64,000 nucleotides of DNA from CATQHB01 sp965262595 (GTDB lineage Bacteria > Chloroflexota > Dehalococcoidia > Lucifugimonadales > UBA3495). Below, in pieces: positions 1 to 8,428 of the stretch. How positions within the stretch are numbered: position 1 is the stretch's first letter; each line of letters begins with the position of its first letter. The stretch is from assembly GCA_965262595.1 (NCBI GenBank), contig OZ253548.1, forward strand, positions 2,852,001 to 2,916,000. Reading direction: 5' to 3'. The translations under genes were made by a program, and so were the position numbers. The notes below the pieces were generated by a model. It saw nothing but the letters and a program-made list of their open reading frames with translations, was not told where the DNA came from and did no database searches.

Positions 1-287
1 TCCCGGGCCGAGGCCAAACCTGGGGCGGAGTCCAGGTGATAATTGGTCAGATAAGGAGCCACCGAGAGGACATGAACGTCCACCTGCTGCCGGTCCATAA
101 AGGCAATCCGTTGCTCCGGCGTAAACCGCCATTTCTCGTCTATCGGCCCGGCAATGCGGTTGGTGGCGTCAATATACTCAATGCCGTCGCGGGTGAACAG
201 CTTGGCGCCATACCAATGACCATCCTTTTCGTTGGCGTTCCAAAAACATGGGGGCACTATGTGGCTGTGGACATCAATTACTTTCAT
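1..287 (-). CDS. Amidohydrolase family protein (partial, 3' end outside window)
   Basis: The first 95 residues of a metal-dependent hydrolase of the amidohydrolase_2 (ACMSD-like, TIM-barrel) family; the rest runs off the left edge. The N-terminus reads MKVIDVHSHIVPP, the usual first beta strand carrying the H-x-H metal-ligand pair (His7 and His9), followed by a stretch ending in DRQQVDVHVLS that is typical of the family. The ATG at 287 has a GGAGG ribosome binding site 10 nt upstream. Family members decarboxylate or hydrolyse cyclic and aromatic acids; the exact substrate cannot be told from this part. It is divergent from the PAC2 gene. The family assignment is secure from the motif, the function is not. 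Confidence 0.8.
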   Translation of the reverse strand, partial: MKVIDVHSHIVPPCFWNANEKDGHWYGAKLFTRDGIEYIDATNRIAGPIDEKWRFTPEQRIAFMDRQQVDVHVLSVAPYLTNYHLDSAPGLASAR

Positions 288-397
288 TTACGTAAATCCT
301 CCGTTCCGGGCTAACAGTATCCCATCCTCCAATCCTTTCGGCAACCGAACTGACGGAGCCAGGGTCTATCAATGGTCACTACCCCGGTTTAAGTCCG

Positions 398-460
398 GTC
401 ACCTTGAGCTTGCTACCGGAACGGTACCTACCCCCGCTCACCCTGAGCTTGTCGAAGGGT
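398..460. repeat. Dispersed intergenic repeat, two copies (GAGCTTG family)
   Basis: Positions 434-460 hold one copy of a short element containing CTCACCCTGAGCTTGTCGAA, and 398-412 hold a degenerate copy with CACCTTGAGCTTG. Related copies are at 1881-1909, 39451-39506 and 50878-50895. All lie between genes. Such elements are common in many bacterial genomes; no function is assigned. Confidence 0.7.
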
Positions 461-520
461 AGGCCCGCCATGGGCGGTTTTCCAGGGGCAATAGAAAGTC
501 CCTGACGCTTTGGCGGGGAC

Positions 521-1447
521 TTGAAAATAAAGCTACAGGATGTCAAACTATATGGTATGCGACTTGGCGAGTTTGAAATCAACGAAACGATCCCGGAACT
601 GAAAGACCCTCACGTATTGGCCGTTTTGAGACCCTGGATAGATGTGGGCCGCGTCGGCAGCCTGAGCCTCAACCGTCTGGAACGGCACCTGCGGGCCACC
701 GAGTTGGGACGGTTGCACCGGCCCGGTCGGTTCTACGACTTTACCCGCTACCGGCCCCGCTCCTATTTCAACGAGGGACGCCGGGAAGTTTCCATCCCCA
801 ACACCATTATCCGGTACGCCGTGCGGGAGGAGGGGCCGGACTTGCTGTTGGCCCACATGCTGGAACCGCACCTCTACGGGGAGGACTACACCGACGCGGT
901 GCTGGAACTGCTGGACCGGTTGGGCGTAAAGCGATATTCGCTAATCGGCGCGATGTACGATATGGTGCCGCACACTCGGCCGCTATTGGTTTCCGGCTCC
1001 GGCACGGGAGAAAACCTGGAAGAGGAACACCGGAAGATTCAGGTGCGCACCAGTAATTATGAGGGCCCCTCGACCATAACTTACCTGGTTCCCCAAGAGG
1101 CGGCGAAACGGGGCATCGAAACCCGTACCTTCGTGGTCCATTTACCCCAATACTTCCAGGTGGATGAGGACCTGAACGGTACGGCGCGGCTGATGGAAAT
1201 CCTGTGCAACCTGTACCAATTGCCCGACCGGCTGATTGAACCGGGACGAGGGCGGGAGCAGTACAGTTCCATTGAAGGCATGGTCGGTGAAGAGGGAGAG
1301 TCGGTGGCCTCCCTGCTGCACCAACTGGAGGAACACTACGATCGGGAACAGCGCGCCGACGAACCGCCGCCGCCGCCGCTTTCCGCCAATATCGAGGAGT
1401 TTCTCCGGGACTTGAACCACGGCTTTGATCCCCCCGCCGATAACTAA
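521..1447 (+). CDS. PAC2 family protein
   Basis: A 308-residue protein of the PAC2 (proteasome assembly chaperone-like) family. Members form a flavodoxin-like alpha/beta fold; the bacterial ones have no settled role and are often annotated as ATP-grasp-like. Visible family features are the AVLRPWIDVGRVG stretch near residue 35 and the central GVKRYSLIGAMYDMVPHTR segment. The C-terminus is acidic with a run of five prolines. The chosen start is TTG at 521, with GGCGGGG just upstream; the next in-frame ATG is at 557 and lacks a ribosome binding site. It is monocistronic in appearance. The family is clear, the function unknown. Confidence 0.8.
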   Translation: MKIKLQDVKLYGMRLGEFEINETIPELKDPHVLAVLRPWIDVGRVGSLSLNRLERHLRATELGRLHRPGRFYDFTRYRPRSYFNEGRREVSIPNTIIRYAVREEGPDLLLAHMLEPHLYGEDYTDAVLELLDRLGVKRYSLIGAMYDMVPHTRPLLVSGSGTGENLEEEHRKIQVRTSNYEGPSTITYLVPQEAAKRGIETRTFVVHLPQYFQVDEDLNGTARLMEILCNLYQLPDRLIEPGRGREQYSSIEGMVGEEGESVASLLHQLEEHYDREQRADEPPPPPLSANIEEFLRDLNHGFDPPADN

Positions 1448-2039
1448 ACCGGCGACGACGATTAGGAAGCCAATTAACCACTAGCCGGTATTACCGCTCC
1501 GTACCCGGTTTACCTCTTATCTCTCTATTGGCAGTCCTTGATCGGCGGTTAGCCATCCTGGCTCCGCAACCATTTTTCGCCCCTGGACGATCCTCTCCGG
1601 TACGAGACTTTCGGCCCCATGTTATTCGTCCGGCAATCGCCAACTACATTATCAGCATTATCAGCATTGTTGGCATTGTTGGCATTGTCTCCGGTTGACC
1701 AACAGCCCAACGCAGCCGCCGGGAATGCCCCGTATGTTCCGTGTGGGAGCGGCTCGTCGCGCTTGCCGCGGGCGGAGGCCCCCTAAGGGTCAGGGCTAAT
1801 GGGCCGGTCAAATTGCGCTGCGCTGCGGTTGTCCCGGCCCGGCAAGCTGCGTCTTTTAACCGCCATGGCTCCGGCATACTCCCGCTCACCCTGAGCTTGT
1901 CGAAAGGCCGGCGACTACCTCCGCAAGCCGGTTCCTATTGGCAATTGGCTACAGTAAGGTTATAGTAGGGCGAAACTTTGGGCTGGGGACGGCTTGGCCA
2001 ACCGGGCACGTCTCGGGGCCGGCCCGGAACAAATCGTCG
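1448..2039. other. Intergenic region with 9-bp tandem repeat and one dispersed repeat
   Basis: No convincing gene. Positions 1647-1691 carry a 9-bp tandem array, two copies of CATTATCAG followed by two of CATTGTTGG and a partial one. Positions 1881-1909 carry a copy of the CTCACCCTGAGCTTGTCGAA dispersed element. The nadB frame is open upstream to 1938 but the extra residues are not conserved-looking. Confidence 0.6.
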
Positions 2040-3596
2040 ATGGAAATGGCCGATTACGACTACATAATTATCGGGAGCGGCATTGCCGGTCTGAATACCG
2101 CTTTGCTGGCCCGGGAGCACGGCTCCGTGCTGATCCTCACCAAGGGCCGGGTTGACGATTGCAACACCCGCTACGCTCAGGGCGGAATAGCTGCCGCTAT
2201 CGGCGCCGGGGATACTCCCGTGCTGCACATGCAGGATACCTTGACCGCCGGAGCCGGTCTGTGCGACCCGGACGCGGTTCAGGTGTTGACCCACGAAGGC
2301 CCGCAGCGGGTAGCCAACCTGATCCAATGGGGGGTTCCCTTCGACACCATCCACGGCGAGATTGCCCTGGGCCGCGAGGGGGCGCACAGCTTGCCCCGCA
2401 TCCTGCACGCCGGGGGAGACGCCACCGGCCAGCATATAGAGCTTGCCCTGGCCAACCGAGTGGCCGAGTCGGATATTACGGTGCTGGAATACACTTTGGC
2501 TACTCGCCTTGTTGTGGAGCAAGGCCAGGCCAGGGCCGTCGAAACTCTGAACTCCATCACCGGGAGACAGGAAAGCTACCGGGGCCGGTTCATCGTCATC
2601 GGGACCGGCGGGGCCGGGCAGCTTTATAAGTACACCACCAACCCGGAAGTTGCCACCGGCGACGGAGTGGCCCTGGGTTTCCGGGCCGGCGCCCGGGTAA
2701 TGGATATGGAGTTCTACCAGTTCCACCCCACGGCCCTCTGGCTGGAGGGCGCGCCCTGCTTTCTGCTTTCCGAGGCGATGCGCGGCGAAGGGGCGGTCCT
2801 GCGAGGCCAGGACGGACGGGCGTTTATGGCCGATTATCACCCGCTGGCGGATTTGGCCCCAAGGGATGTGGTCTCCCGGGCCATCGCCGCCGAAATGGAA
2901 AAAGCGGACGGGGCGCCGGCCTTCCTGGACATTTCTCACCTGCCCGAGGACTTGGTCAAGAATCGATTCCCGACAATTTATCATTTCTGCCTCAACTATA
3001 ACCTGGATATTACCCGGGAACCGGTCCCAATTGCCCCGGCGGCCCACTACATGATGGGCGGCATAAGAATAGACACCTGGGGCCGCACCAATATCCAGGG
3101 GCTTTATGCCTGCGGAGAGGCTGCCTGTTCGGCGGTGCACGGGGCCAATCGGCTGGCGAGCAACTCGCTGCTGGATACCCTGGTTTTTGCCCAAAGGTTG
3201 GTCAACAGCAGTATCGGCCTGGCCCCGGCTGAACCGGCCGAGGAAGACCTGTCGGACATGATGCGGGGCCTGCCCAACCGAGCTCCGGTCTGCGCCAGCA
3301 TGCCGGCGCCAAACCTGGAGAACTTGCGGGACTTGATGTGGCGCAACGTGGGGATTAACCGCAACGGTTCTCGGCTGCTGCTGACGGCGCGCATCCTCAA
3401 CCTGTGGCAGCGCACCATTCCGCAACCCACCGACCGAGAGTCTTACGAGATGAGTAATATGGCGCTGTTGGGTCGGCTGATGGTGGAGTCGGCGCTACGG
3501 CGGCAGGAAAGCCGCGGTTCCCACTTTAGAGCAGATTTCCCGGAAACCTCGACGACCTGGGAGAAGCACGTGGTTTTGACCGGGGAGGAGATTTAG
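2040..3596 (+). CDS. nadB: L-aspartate oxidase
   Basis: FAD-dependent oxidase that converts L-aspartate to iminoaspartate, the first step of de novo NAD synthesis. The 518-residue product has the N-terminal dinucleotide-binding motif GSGIAG (residues 12-17), the substrate-loop segment NTRYAQGGIAAAI, the HPTAL and GEGAVLRGQDG motifs of the succinate dehydrogenase/NadB superfamily, the PAAHYMMGGI strand, and the C-terminal HGANRLASNSLL FAD motif that marks NadB. Length is normal for the family. The open frame extends upstream to 1938, but the homologous part begins at the ATG at 2040 (or 2046); neither has a strong ribosome binding site, so the exact start is uncertain. nadC follows after 2 nt, indicating a nadB-nadC operon. 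No nadA is visible in the window. Confidence 0.95.
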   Translation: MEMADYDYIIIGSGIAGLNTALLAREHGSVLILTKGRVDDCNTRYAQGGIAAAIGAGDTPVLHMQDTLTAGAGLCDPDAVQVLTHEGPQRVANLIQWGVPFDTIHGEIALGREGAHSLPRILHAGGDATGQHIELALANRVAESDITVLEYTLATRLVVEQGQARAVETLNSITGRQESYRGRFIVIGTGGAGQLYKYTTNPEVATGDGVALGFRAGARVMDMEFYQFHPTALWLEGAPCFLLSEAMRGEGAVLRGQDGRAFMADYHPLADLAPRDVVSRAIAAEMEKADGAPAFLDISHLPEDLVKNRFPTIYHFCLNYNLDITREPVPIAPAAHYMMGGIRIDTWGRTNIQGLYACGEAACSAVHGANRLASNSLLDTLVFAQRLVNSSIGLAPAEPAEEDLSDMMRGLPNRAPVCASMPAPNLENLRDLMWRNVGINRNGSRLLLTARILNLWQRTIPQPTDRESYEMSNMALLGRLMVESALRRQESRGSHFRADFPETSTTWEKHVVLTGEEI

Positions 3597-3598
3597 CC

Positions 3599-4453
3599 AT
3601 GAGTCAACTGCCGCCGGAGGTCTATCAGCTGATCGACGCCGCCCTGGTGGAAGATCAAACGTTTAACGACCCGACTACCGGCTTGCTGATTCCCCCGGAC
3701 ATCCGGGGCGTTGGGATGATTCGGGCCAAGGCCCAGGGAGTGTTGGCCGGCCTGGAAGTATCCGCCGCCGTTTGTGAACGGGTGGATTCCGAGTTGGTAT
3801 TTGAGCGACTGCTGAGCGACGGAGCGGCCCTGACTCCGGGGAGCGACATTGCCCGGGTGGAAGGTTCCGCCGGCAGCATCCTCCGGGCCGAGCGCATTGC
3901 CCTGAACTTTCTGCAGCGAATGAGCGGCATTGCCAGCGACACCAATCGGTATGTGCAGGCCATTGCCGGCTGTCCGGCCCGCATCGTGGATACCCGCAAA
4001 ACGGTGCCCGGACACCGCTATTTGGACAAGTATGCCGTCCGTATGGGCGGGGGCCACAACCACCGGTTGAATCTGGCCGACGGAATATTAATCAAGGACA
4101 ACCATATCGAAGCGCTCGGCTCCCGGGAAATGGGCTTGAAAGAGGTAGTCCAACTGGCCTTGTCCCGGGCATCCCATACGATCAAAGTGGAGGTGGAGGT
4201 GGAGTCCCTGGCCGGGGTAGAAGCGGCCCTGGATGCCGGCGCCCATATCATTATGCTGGACAATATGCCGGTGGAGCTGATGCGGCAGGCAATGGAAATT
4301 ATCGGCGAGCGAGCAGTGGTGGAAGCCTCCGGCGGTATCAATATGGAGACGGTGCGGGCCGTGGCGGAAACCGGGGTACACTTGATTTCCATCGGCGGCC
4401 TAACTCATTCCACCCAAGCCCTGGATATCAGCCTGGACCTGGAGTTTCCCTAG
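3599..4453 (+). CDS. nadC: Nicotinate-nucleotide pyrophosphorylase (carboxylating)
   Basis: Quinolinate phosphoribosyltransferase, which makes nicotinate mononucleotide from quinolinate and PRPP. The 284-residue protein shows the family hallmarks: the substrate-binding DTRKT at residues 131-135, the GHR...RMGGGHNHR segment at about 138-156, the ILIKDNHI strand, the VEVEVESL strand and the IMLDNM strand, with a C-terminal EASGGI and the SIGGLTHS phosphate-binding end. The ATG lies 2 nt after the nadB stop and is preceded by GGGGAGGAG, which overlaps the end of nadB, so translation is probably coupled. Its role follows directly from nadB, with the missing NadA step presumably encoded elsewhere. 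Confidence 0.96.
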   Translation: MSQLPPEVYQLIDAALVEDQTFNDPTTGLLIPPDIRGVGMIRAKAQGVLAGLEVSAAVCERVDSELVFERLLSDGAALTPGSDIARVEGSAGSILRAERIALNFLQRMSGIASDTNRYVQAIAGCPARIVDTRKTVPGHRYLDKYAVRMGGGHNHRLNLADGILIKDNHIEALGSREMGLKEVVQLALSRASHTIKVEVEVESLAGVEAALDAGAHIIMLDNMPVELMRQAMEIIGERAVVEASGGINMETVRAVAETGVHLISIGGLTHSTQALDISLDLEFP

Positions 4454-4613
4454 CCCGCCTTAAAGCCTGATGAGCCCACCCACCGGCTCCACCGGAGTAT
4501 TCAACCTTGAGTCTCGCGGCTTGGGGGCCGGTTCGAAATCAACCCCTCCAATACCGGGGATCCAACCTACCCAATCTAAACGAAACGAAACGAAAAGATA
4601 AGGAGTCAGTGAA

Positions 4614-5162
4614 ATGGCACGATTAGCTAATGTATCCAGAGACGATTTGCAGCCCGATGACCAACACTTTTTCGACGAAATCGTGGGCAGCCGGGGAAGT
4701 GTCCGCGGGCCCTACGGGGTATTGCTGCACAGCCCAAAACTGGCGGCCCGGGTAGCTCATACCGGCAGCTACGTCCGCTTCGATTTTGACATTCCCGAAG
4801 CGCTGAAGGAAGTAATAATCATCGCCACGGCCCGGGAAATCCGTAATCAGTATGAGTTTGCGGCCCATGCTCGCCTGGCCCGGGGGCATGGCGTCACCGA
4901 GGAAACCATCGTCGCAATTGCCCGGGGGGCCGCTCCCGAAGGCTTGGCCGGCGATGAAGCGCTGGTGGTCAAGTACGTGAAAGAACTGATGCAAAATCGG
5001 AAGATCAGCGATGACACCTTTAACGCCGTTATGGACCGGTTCGGCGTCCAGAACACGGTAGATATTACCGGACTCATCGGCCATTACCTGCTGGTTGGTC
5101 AAATACTGACCGCCTTTGAGGTGGAGCTGCCCGAAGGCGCCAAGGCGGAGATTGTGGACTAG
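4614..5162 (+). CDS. Carboxymuconolactone decarboxylase family protein (AhpD-like fold)
   Basis: A 182-residue all-helical protein of the CMD/AhpD superfamily. The central segment (ATAREIRNQYEFAAHARLA, then GVTEETIVAIARG) matches the family core, where the Glu and His in EFAAH take the place of catalytic residues in the decarboxylase-like branch. There is no C-x-x-C pair, so it is not a peroxidase-type AhpD. The start is supported by AAGGAG about 9 nt upstream. Homologues act in ring-cleavage pathways or are uncharacterised, and the window has several other catabolic genes, but none is adjacent. A role in aromatic or lactone degradation is possible but unproved. Confidence 0.8.
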   Translation: MARLANVSRDDLQPDDQHFFDEIVGSRGSVRGPYGVLLHSPKLAARVAHTGSYVRFDFDIPEALKEVIIIATAREIRNQYEFAAHARLARGHGVTEETIVAIARGAAPEGLAGDEALVVKYVKELMQNRKISDDTFNAVMDRFGVQNTVDITGLIGHYLLVGQILTAFEVELPEGAKAEIVD

Positions 5163-5327
5163 GAATAGCCCGCCCCTGAACCTGATGCAACCCCGGTCAA
5201 GCTGCGGTGGCCCGGCGGTCGCCGTCACTATTGACCGGATACCGGATAACGGGTACCGGACATCTGCTGACCGATAAGCTATACGCCCTACCCGAATCCG
5301 CTACCCAATAACCCAAGGAGGGACCTC

Positions 5328-5858
5328 ATGGCCGTAACCGACGGAATTGTTACCGCCCTGGAACGAAATTGGGATATGGTGGACCGGGCGCTGGAAGGGA
5401 TGGACTTTGAAACCCTGGCCCGGCGTCCCAACGACTCAAGCAACTCCATCGCCTGGATACTGTGGCACATGAACCGGGTTTATGACACTCTAATTAACAC
5501 CTGGCTCACGGAAATGCCCCAATTGTGGGTGAGGGACGGCTGGAGCGACCGATACGGCATGCCCAACGACCCGGATGACCGGGGAGTAGGCTGGACTGCG
5601 GAACAGGTAGCCGCCTGGCAGCCCCCCATACCGGCGGTACAACTGGGCTACTATGCGGCGGTGAAGGGTAATATTCGGGAATACCTGGCTTCGGTGACGC
5701 TGGAAGACTTGGAAAGACTGCTGGTGATTCCGCCTCTGACCGAACCTCGGTCAGTGGGGGCGGCATTGGGCCAGCGTACTTGGGATAATATCGCCCACGG
5801 CGGGCAGATTGCCTACCTTCGCGGCTACTACCAGGGTATGGGCTGGTACCCCCGGTAA
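5328..5858 (+). CDS. DinB-fold (DUF664-like) protein
   Basis: A 176-residue four-helix DinB-superfamily protein. The family's three-histidine metal site is recognisable: one His in the WHMNRVYD helix and one in the C-terminal HGGQIAYLRGY helix. Members include thiol-transfer enzymes that use mycothiol or bacillithiol as well as many proteins of unknown role. The ribosome binding site AAGGAGG is one of the strongest in the window, 6 nt from the ATG. It stands alone between two intergenic spacers. The fold is likely correct; no substrate can be given. Confidence 0.75.
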   Translation: MAVTDGIVTALERNWDMVDRALEGMDFETLARRPNDSSNSIAWILWHMNRVYDTLINTWLTEMPQLWVRDGWSDRYGMPNDPDDRGVGWTAEQVAAWQPPIPAVQLGYYAAVKGNIREYLASVTLEDLERLLVIPPLTEPRSVGAALGQRTWDNIAHGGQIAYLRGYYQGMGWYPR

Positions 5859-6059
5859 GCGCGGTTAGTCGAAAAGAGCAACCTGCTGCGAGGCGCAATA
5901 ACGGCTTGGTCTCCTGACTCCGCCAATTATTTACCGGCGCCGGGCCGGTTGCCGGGATGGGTTGGCAGCGGTTGATAGTAAAGCCTTCGGTAGTAGATTG
6001 CAGCTTGCAGTCAGCTGTCAGAGAATCCTTAGGTTGAAGGTGGCTGGCAAGTTGGCGAA

Positions 6060-6524
6060 CTAGCCCCGGCGGGAGCGTTGGCGGTCGGCGCTGTCCAACA
6101 TCAGCGTAACCGGCCCGTCGTTTTGCAGGGAAACCTGCATATACTCCTGGAAAACCCCGGTGGCCACGGTCAGACCGGTAGCCTGGAACAGTCCGACGGT
6201 GTGCTCGTAGAGGCGTTGGGCCCGTTCCGGAGGGGCGGCCTGGGTGAAGTCCGGGCGCCGGCCCCGGCGAGTGCCGGCATACAGGGTAAACTGGCTGATA
6301 ATAAGAAACTCCGCCCCTACATCCAGGGCGGAGCGGTTAAATCGGTTCTGTTCGTCGGCGAAAATTCTCAGGTTAACCGTCTTGTCAACCAAGTATTGGG
6401 CATCGGACTCCGTATCCTCTGCGGCGACCCCCAAGAACACTACCAGCCCCGGCCCAATGCGGCCAACCTCTCGGTCGGACACTGCCACAGAGGCCTGAGT
6501 CACCCGTTGGATCAAGGCCCGCAA
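6060..6524 (-). CDS. dtd: D-aminoacyl-tRNA deacylase
   Basis: Hydrolyses D-aminoacyl-tRNAs (and Gly-tRNA-Ala), a cytosolic proofreading step in translation. The 154-residue sequence has both cross-subunit active-site motifs of the DTD family: SQFTLYA at residues 77-83 and GPVT (137-140) within NDGPVTLMLDS. It starts MRALIQRVTQASV, the canonical N-terminus. The start codon is TTG at 6524 with GGAG 9 nt upstream. It is the last of three minus-strand genes (rpsU, zinc-ribbon gene, dtd), with about 165 nt between it and the zinc-ribbon gene. Confidence 0.95.
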   Translation of the reverse strand: MRALIQRVTQASVAVSDREVGRIGPGLVVFLGVAAEDTESDAQYLVDKTVNLRIFADEQNRFNRSALDVGAEFLIISQFTLYAGTRRGRRPDFTQAAPPERAQRLYEHTVGLFQATGLTVATGVFQEYMQVSLQNDGPVTLMLDSADRQRSRRG

Positions 6525-6690
6525 CTAGCTTGCTCCGAACTTGCTATGCACCCAACGTCCCCGGCACCGTTTCCTTCCGGTTGGCCTCGACCTCCGCTGC
6601 CGGATAGCGTTAGAAGCGCCCTTTTGCGGCGCAGGCTAAACCGGCTGCCGAACTGCAAATCAACCCGGAGTGTCGGGTCGAAGCGCCGGA

Positions 6691-7035
6691 TTAAGAAGCG
6701 GACTCGGTGGCCGTCTTGGCGTTGGAGTCGCTCTTGGACTGGGTCGCAACGGAGGAATCGCCGTCGGAACTTGACGACTTACTATCGGAATTGCCGGAGG
6801 ACTCCGTTGTCTTTTCTGTGCCTTCCGATTCCTTACCCTCTGCGGGTGGAGACTTGGGACGGCCATAATCGGTGGTGTAAAAGCCGGAACCCTTGTAAAT
6901 CACTGGAACGGCGTGGAAAACCCGTCGCCCGTTTCCGGAACAGACCGGGCAGACACCGGTGCCGGCCTCGCTGAAAGTCTGTACTAACTCGAACTGGAGA
7001 TCACAACTAGTGCATTGATAATCGTAGCGGGGCAA
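6691..7035 (-). CDS. FmdB-type zinc ribbon protein with Ser-rich tail
   Basis: A 114-residue protein whose first half is an FmdB/CxxC_CxxC_SSSS zinc ribbon: LPRYDYQCTSC at the N-terminus, then CPVC, giving Cys8, Cys11, Cys29 and Cys32, followed by the conserved VIYKGSGFYTTDYG. The second half is a low-complexity tail rich in Ser, Lys, Asp and Glu. The TTG at 7035 is chosen because AGGAGGA lies 5 nt upstream and because family members begin at M-P-x-Y-x-Y; the longer open frame to 7089 adds non-homologous residues. FmdB was proposed to regulate formamidase genes, but most members are uncharacterised. It lies between rpsU and dtd on the same strand. Confidence 0.88.
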   Translation of the reverse strand: MPRYDYQCTSCDLQFELVQTFSEAGTGVCPVCSGNGRRVFHAVPVIYKGSGFYTTDYGRPKSPPAEGKESEGTEKTTESSGNSDSKSSSSDGDSSVATQSKSDSNAKTATESAS

Positions 7036-7089
7036 TCTACTCCTCCTGGAGACGGCCGCACCTGACGAGCAGGCGCCGATTAATCTCAT

Positions 7090-7477
7090 TAAGCATCATT
7101 GGGATTGCCAATATTCCAGCCTCTAATTTATCACTGTGCCAACCCGGTGTCAACGCACACCGGTATCACGACCGAGCAATCGCCTTTGAGGTTATCAGGT
7201 TACAAGCGCCGTTGCTCTGAATAGTTCGGCAGTTGGAATTACTGGTGGAGTTATGGAATGGAATTTCCTCGTTCACCGGCCCACCATCAATAGCCAACCG
7301 CTGCGACAACAATCTGTGAAGCGGTTAGACCTGGCCTTGATGGTCCGGTTCAAAGGCCTGAAGGGCACAGAGACCATTGGCCGGTTCTCCGGCCCTCGGA
7401 TGAATCGGAGTTGAACGCGGGTGACGCCCCGCCGGAACACGCCAAAGATATTAGCGGGGCTACCGAGGCTAAGTAGG
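7090..7477. other. Intergenic region, nothing recognised
   Basis: Spacer between the zinc-ribbon gene and rpsU. Apart from a short GGCCGG...CCGGCC inverted repeat around 7379-7394, no gene, RNA or clear signal was seen. Confidence 0.5.
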
Positions 7478-7663
7478 CTAACGGCGCTGACGGCGGCGGC
7501 GGCGGGCGGCGCGCTGAGCGGCCAAGCGCTCTTTCTGAGCCTTGGAGCGGAAGAAGCGCCGGTCTTTGAGTTCCCGAAGAATCCCGGCGTGTTGTACCGA
7601 GGCGCGAAAACGGTTAACCAGACTTTCCGGGCTTTCTCCGTCCCGAGGTGTTACAAAAGCCAT
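7478..7663 (-). CDS. rpsU: Small ribosomal subunit protein bS21
   Basis: A 61-residue basic protein of the 30S subunit platform, which in other bacteria helps translation initiation. The order is diagnostic: an acidic start (DGESPESLVNRFRASV), a GILRELKDRRFF helix, and an Arg-rich C-terminus (KERLAAQRAARRRRRQRR). Length is normal. AAGGAG precedes the ATG by 7 nt. Upstream on the same strand is the left inverted repeat of a possible mobile cassette, which contains TATAAT on this strand and so may now supply the rpsU promoter. Confidence 0.93.
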   Translation of the reverse strand: MAFVTPRDGESPESLVNRFRASVQHAGILRELKDRRFFRSKAQKERLAAQRAARRRRRQRR

Positions 7664-7688
7664 TCGGTTCTCCTTTACATCTGCGGCT

Positions 7689-7722
7689 TAAAATTAGGGA
7701 ATTATATACCTGTGTACCCAAA
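7689..7722 (+). repeat. Left arm of 34-bp inverted repeat
   Basis: Matches the reverse complement of 8099-8132 at 32 of 34 positions. Read on the minus strand it contains TATAAT upstream of rpsU. A small AGCC-TAAAA-GGCT hairpin lies just inside it, at the 3' end of the enclosed gene. Confidence 0.75.
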
Positions 7723-7728
7723 AGCCTT

Positions 7729-8079
7729 TTAGGCTAGTTGCGAAAAGGGACCTTCCGAGGCTTTGGGCGATAATAGTTTAGGCATCTTAATCTCTTGCAA
7801 GCCCTCAATTGTGGGTGTGCCAATGTGTTCCTCAGTCCAACCCATAAACCGAAGATGATCCTTGATACGGTCAACACTAACCATACGGCGATTCGTGTGT
7901 CGTCCGTAATACCACACTTCCCAGTCGTTGAATACTTCGCCGTTCTCGGTCTCCATTTCTTCGTAATTTGGATATACATCCACTTCATCTAACAAGGTGA
8001 ATATGGTATGCCCTTCAAAACTATCGTCGCTCTGGTGCTTCGCTGTAATCCACTCAGCTATTTCTTTTTCTAATATCAT
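7729..8079 (-). CDS. Hypothetical protein inside inverted-repeat cassette
   Basis: A 116-residue acidic protein I do not recognise. It is rich in Glu, Asp and aromatic residues, with a central DVYPNYEEMETENGEVF and DWEVWYYGRHTNRRM, and has no signal peptide or membrane segment, so it is probably cytosolic. The frame is open to 8109, but the ATG at 8079 is preferred because AGGGAG lies 6 nt upstream. It fills almost all the space between two 34-bp inverted repeats. Base composition is more AT-rich than its neighbours, which fits acquisition from elsewhere. Reading upstream on its own strand, the right repeat arm gives TATACT as a possible -10. Confidence 0.6.
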   Translation of the reverse strand: MILEKEIAEWITAKHQSDDSFEGHTIFTLLDEVDVYPNYEEMETENGEVFNDWEVWYYGRHTNRRMVSVDRIKDHLRFMGWTEEHIGTPTIEGLQEIKMPKLLSPKASEGPFSQLA

Positions 8080-8098
8080 TCGTTGCTCCCTGGGAACC

Positions 8099-8132
8099 TT
8101 TGGGTACACAAGTATATAATTCCCTAAATTTA
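8099..8132 (-). repeat. Right arm of 34-bp inverted repeat
   Basis: Inverted partner of 7689-7722. It lies immediately upstream of the small unknown gene and probably supplies its promoter. Confidence 0.75.
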
Positions 8133-8428
8133 CCGCCGAGGCCGTTACCTTCGCTTTTAAAATCGCGGCCGGCCTCTTTGCCCATCAGTGCAAGTTGGCT
8201 CGGGTTGGCGTAGATTGGCGCGAGTGGGGCCTCCAGCTTCGCGGATAATGTACCACACGGATAACCAACCAATCAAGCCAATAGAGTACCCTAACCGAAG
8301 CCACCGGCAACACAGCCCAAGGCGCCCAATCCGGCCTGACCATCGTCCTGTTGTCGATCTCAACGCAACCAATCGCGTAGGGACGCAACGCCCGCTAACT
8401 TCGGAAACGGCCTCCAGTCCGGTACGCG
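8133..8428. other. Intergenic region, nothing recognised
   Basis: About 300 bp between the right inverted-repeat arm and the end of the ABC ATPase gene. Short open frames on both strands here have no ribosome binding sites and no recognisable protein features. Confidence 0.5.

Larger units (their letters stand above)
7689..8132. mobile_element. Possible inverted-repeat-bounded gene cassette (444 bp)
   Basis: Positions 7689-7722 and 8099-8132 are inverted copies of each other: 34 bp with two mismatches (at 7693 and 7710). Between them is exactly one small gene, whose start and stop lie a few bases inside the repeats. The arrangement resembles a MITE or single-gene mobile cassette. No target-site duplication is visible at the borders and no transposase is encoded, so movement would have to be in trans. 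The repeat arms each hold an AT-rich promoter-like core (GTATATAATTCC). Confidence 0.5.

Noticed and set aside
1935..3425. A 496-codon open frame antisense to nadB
   Set aside because: It mirrors the high-GC coding strand of nadB, has no ribosome binding site and no protein family features.
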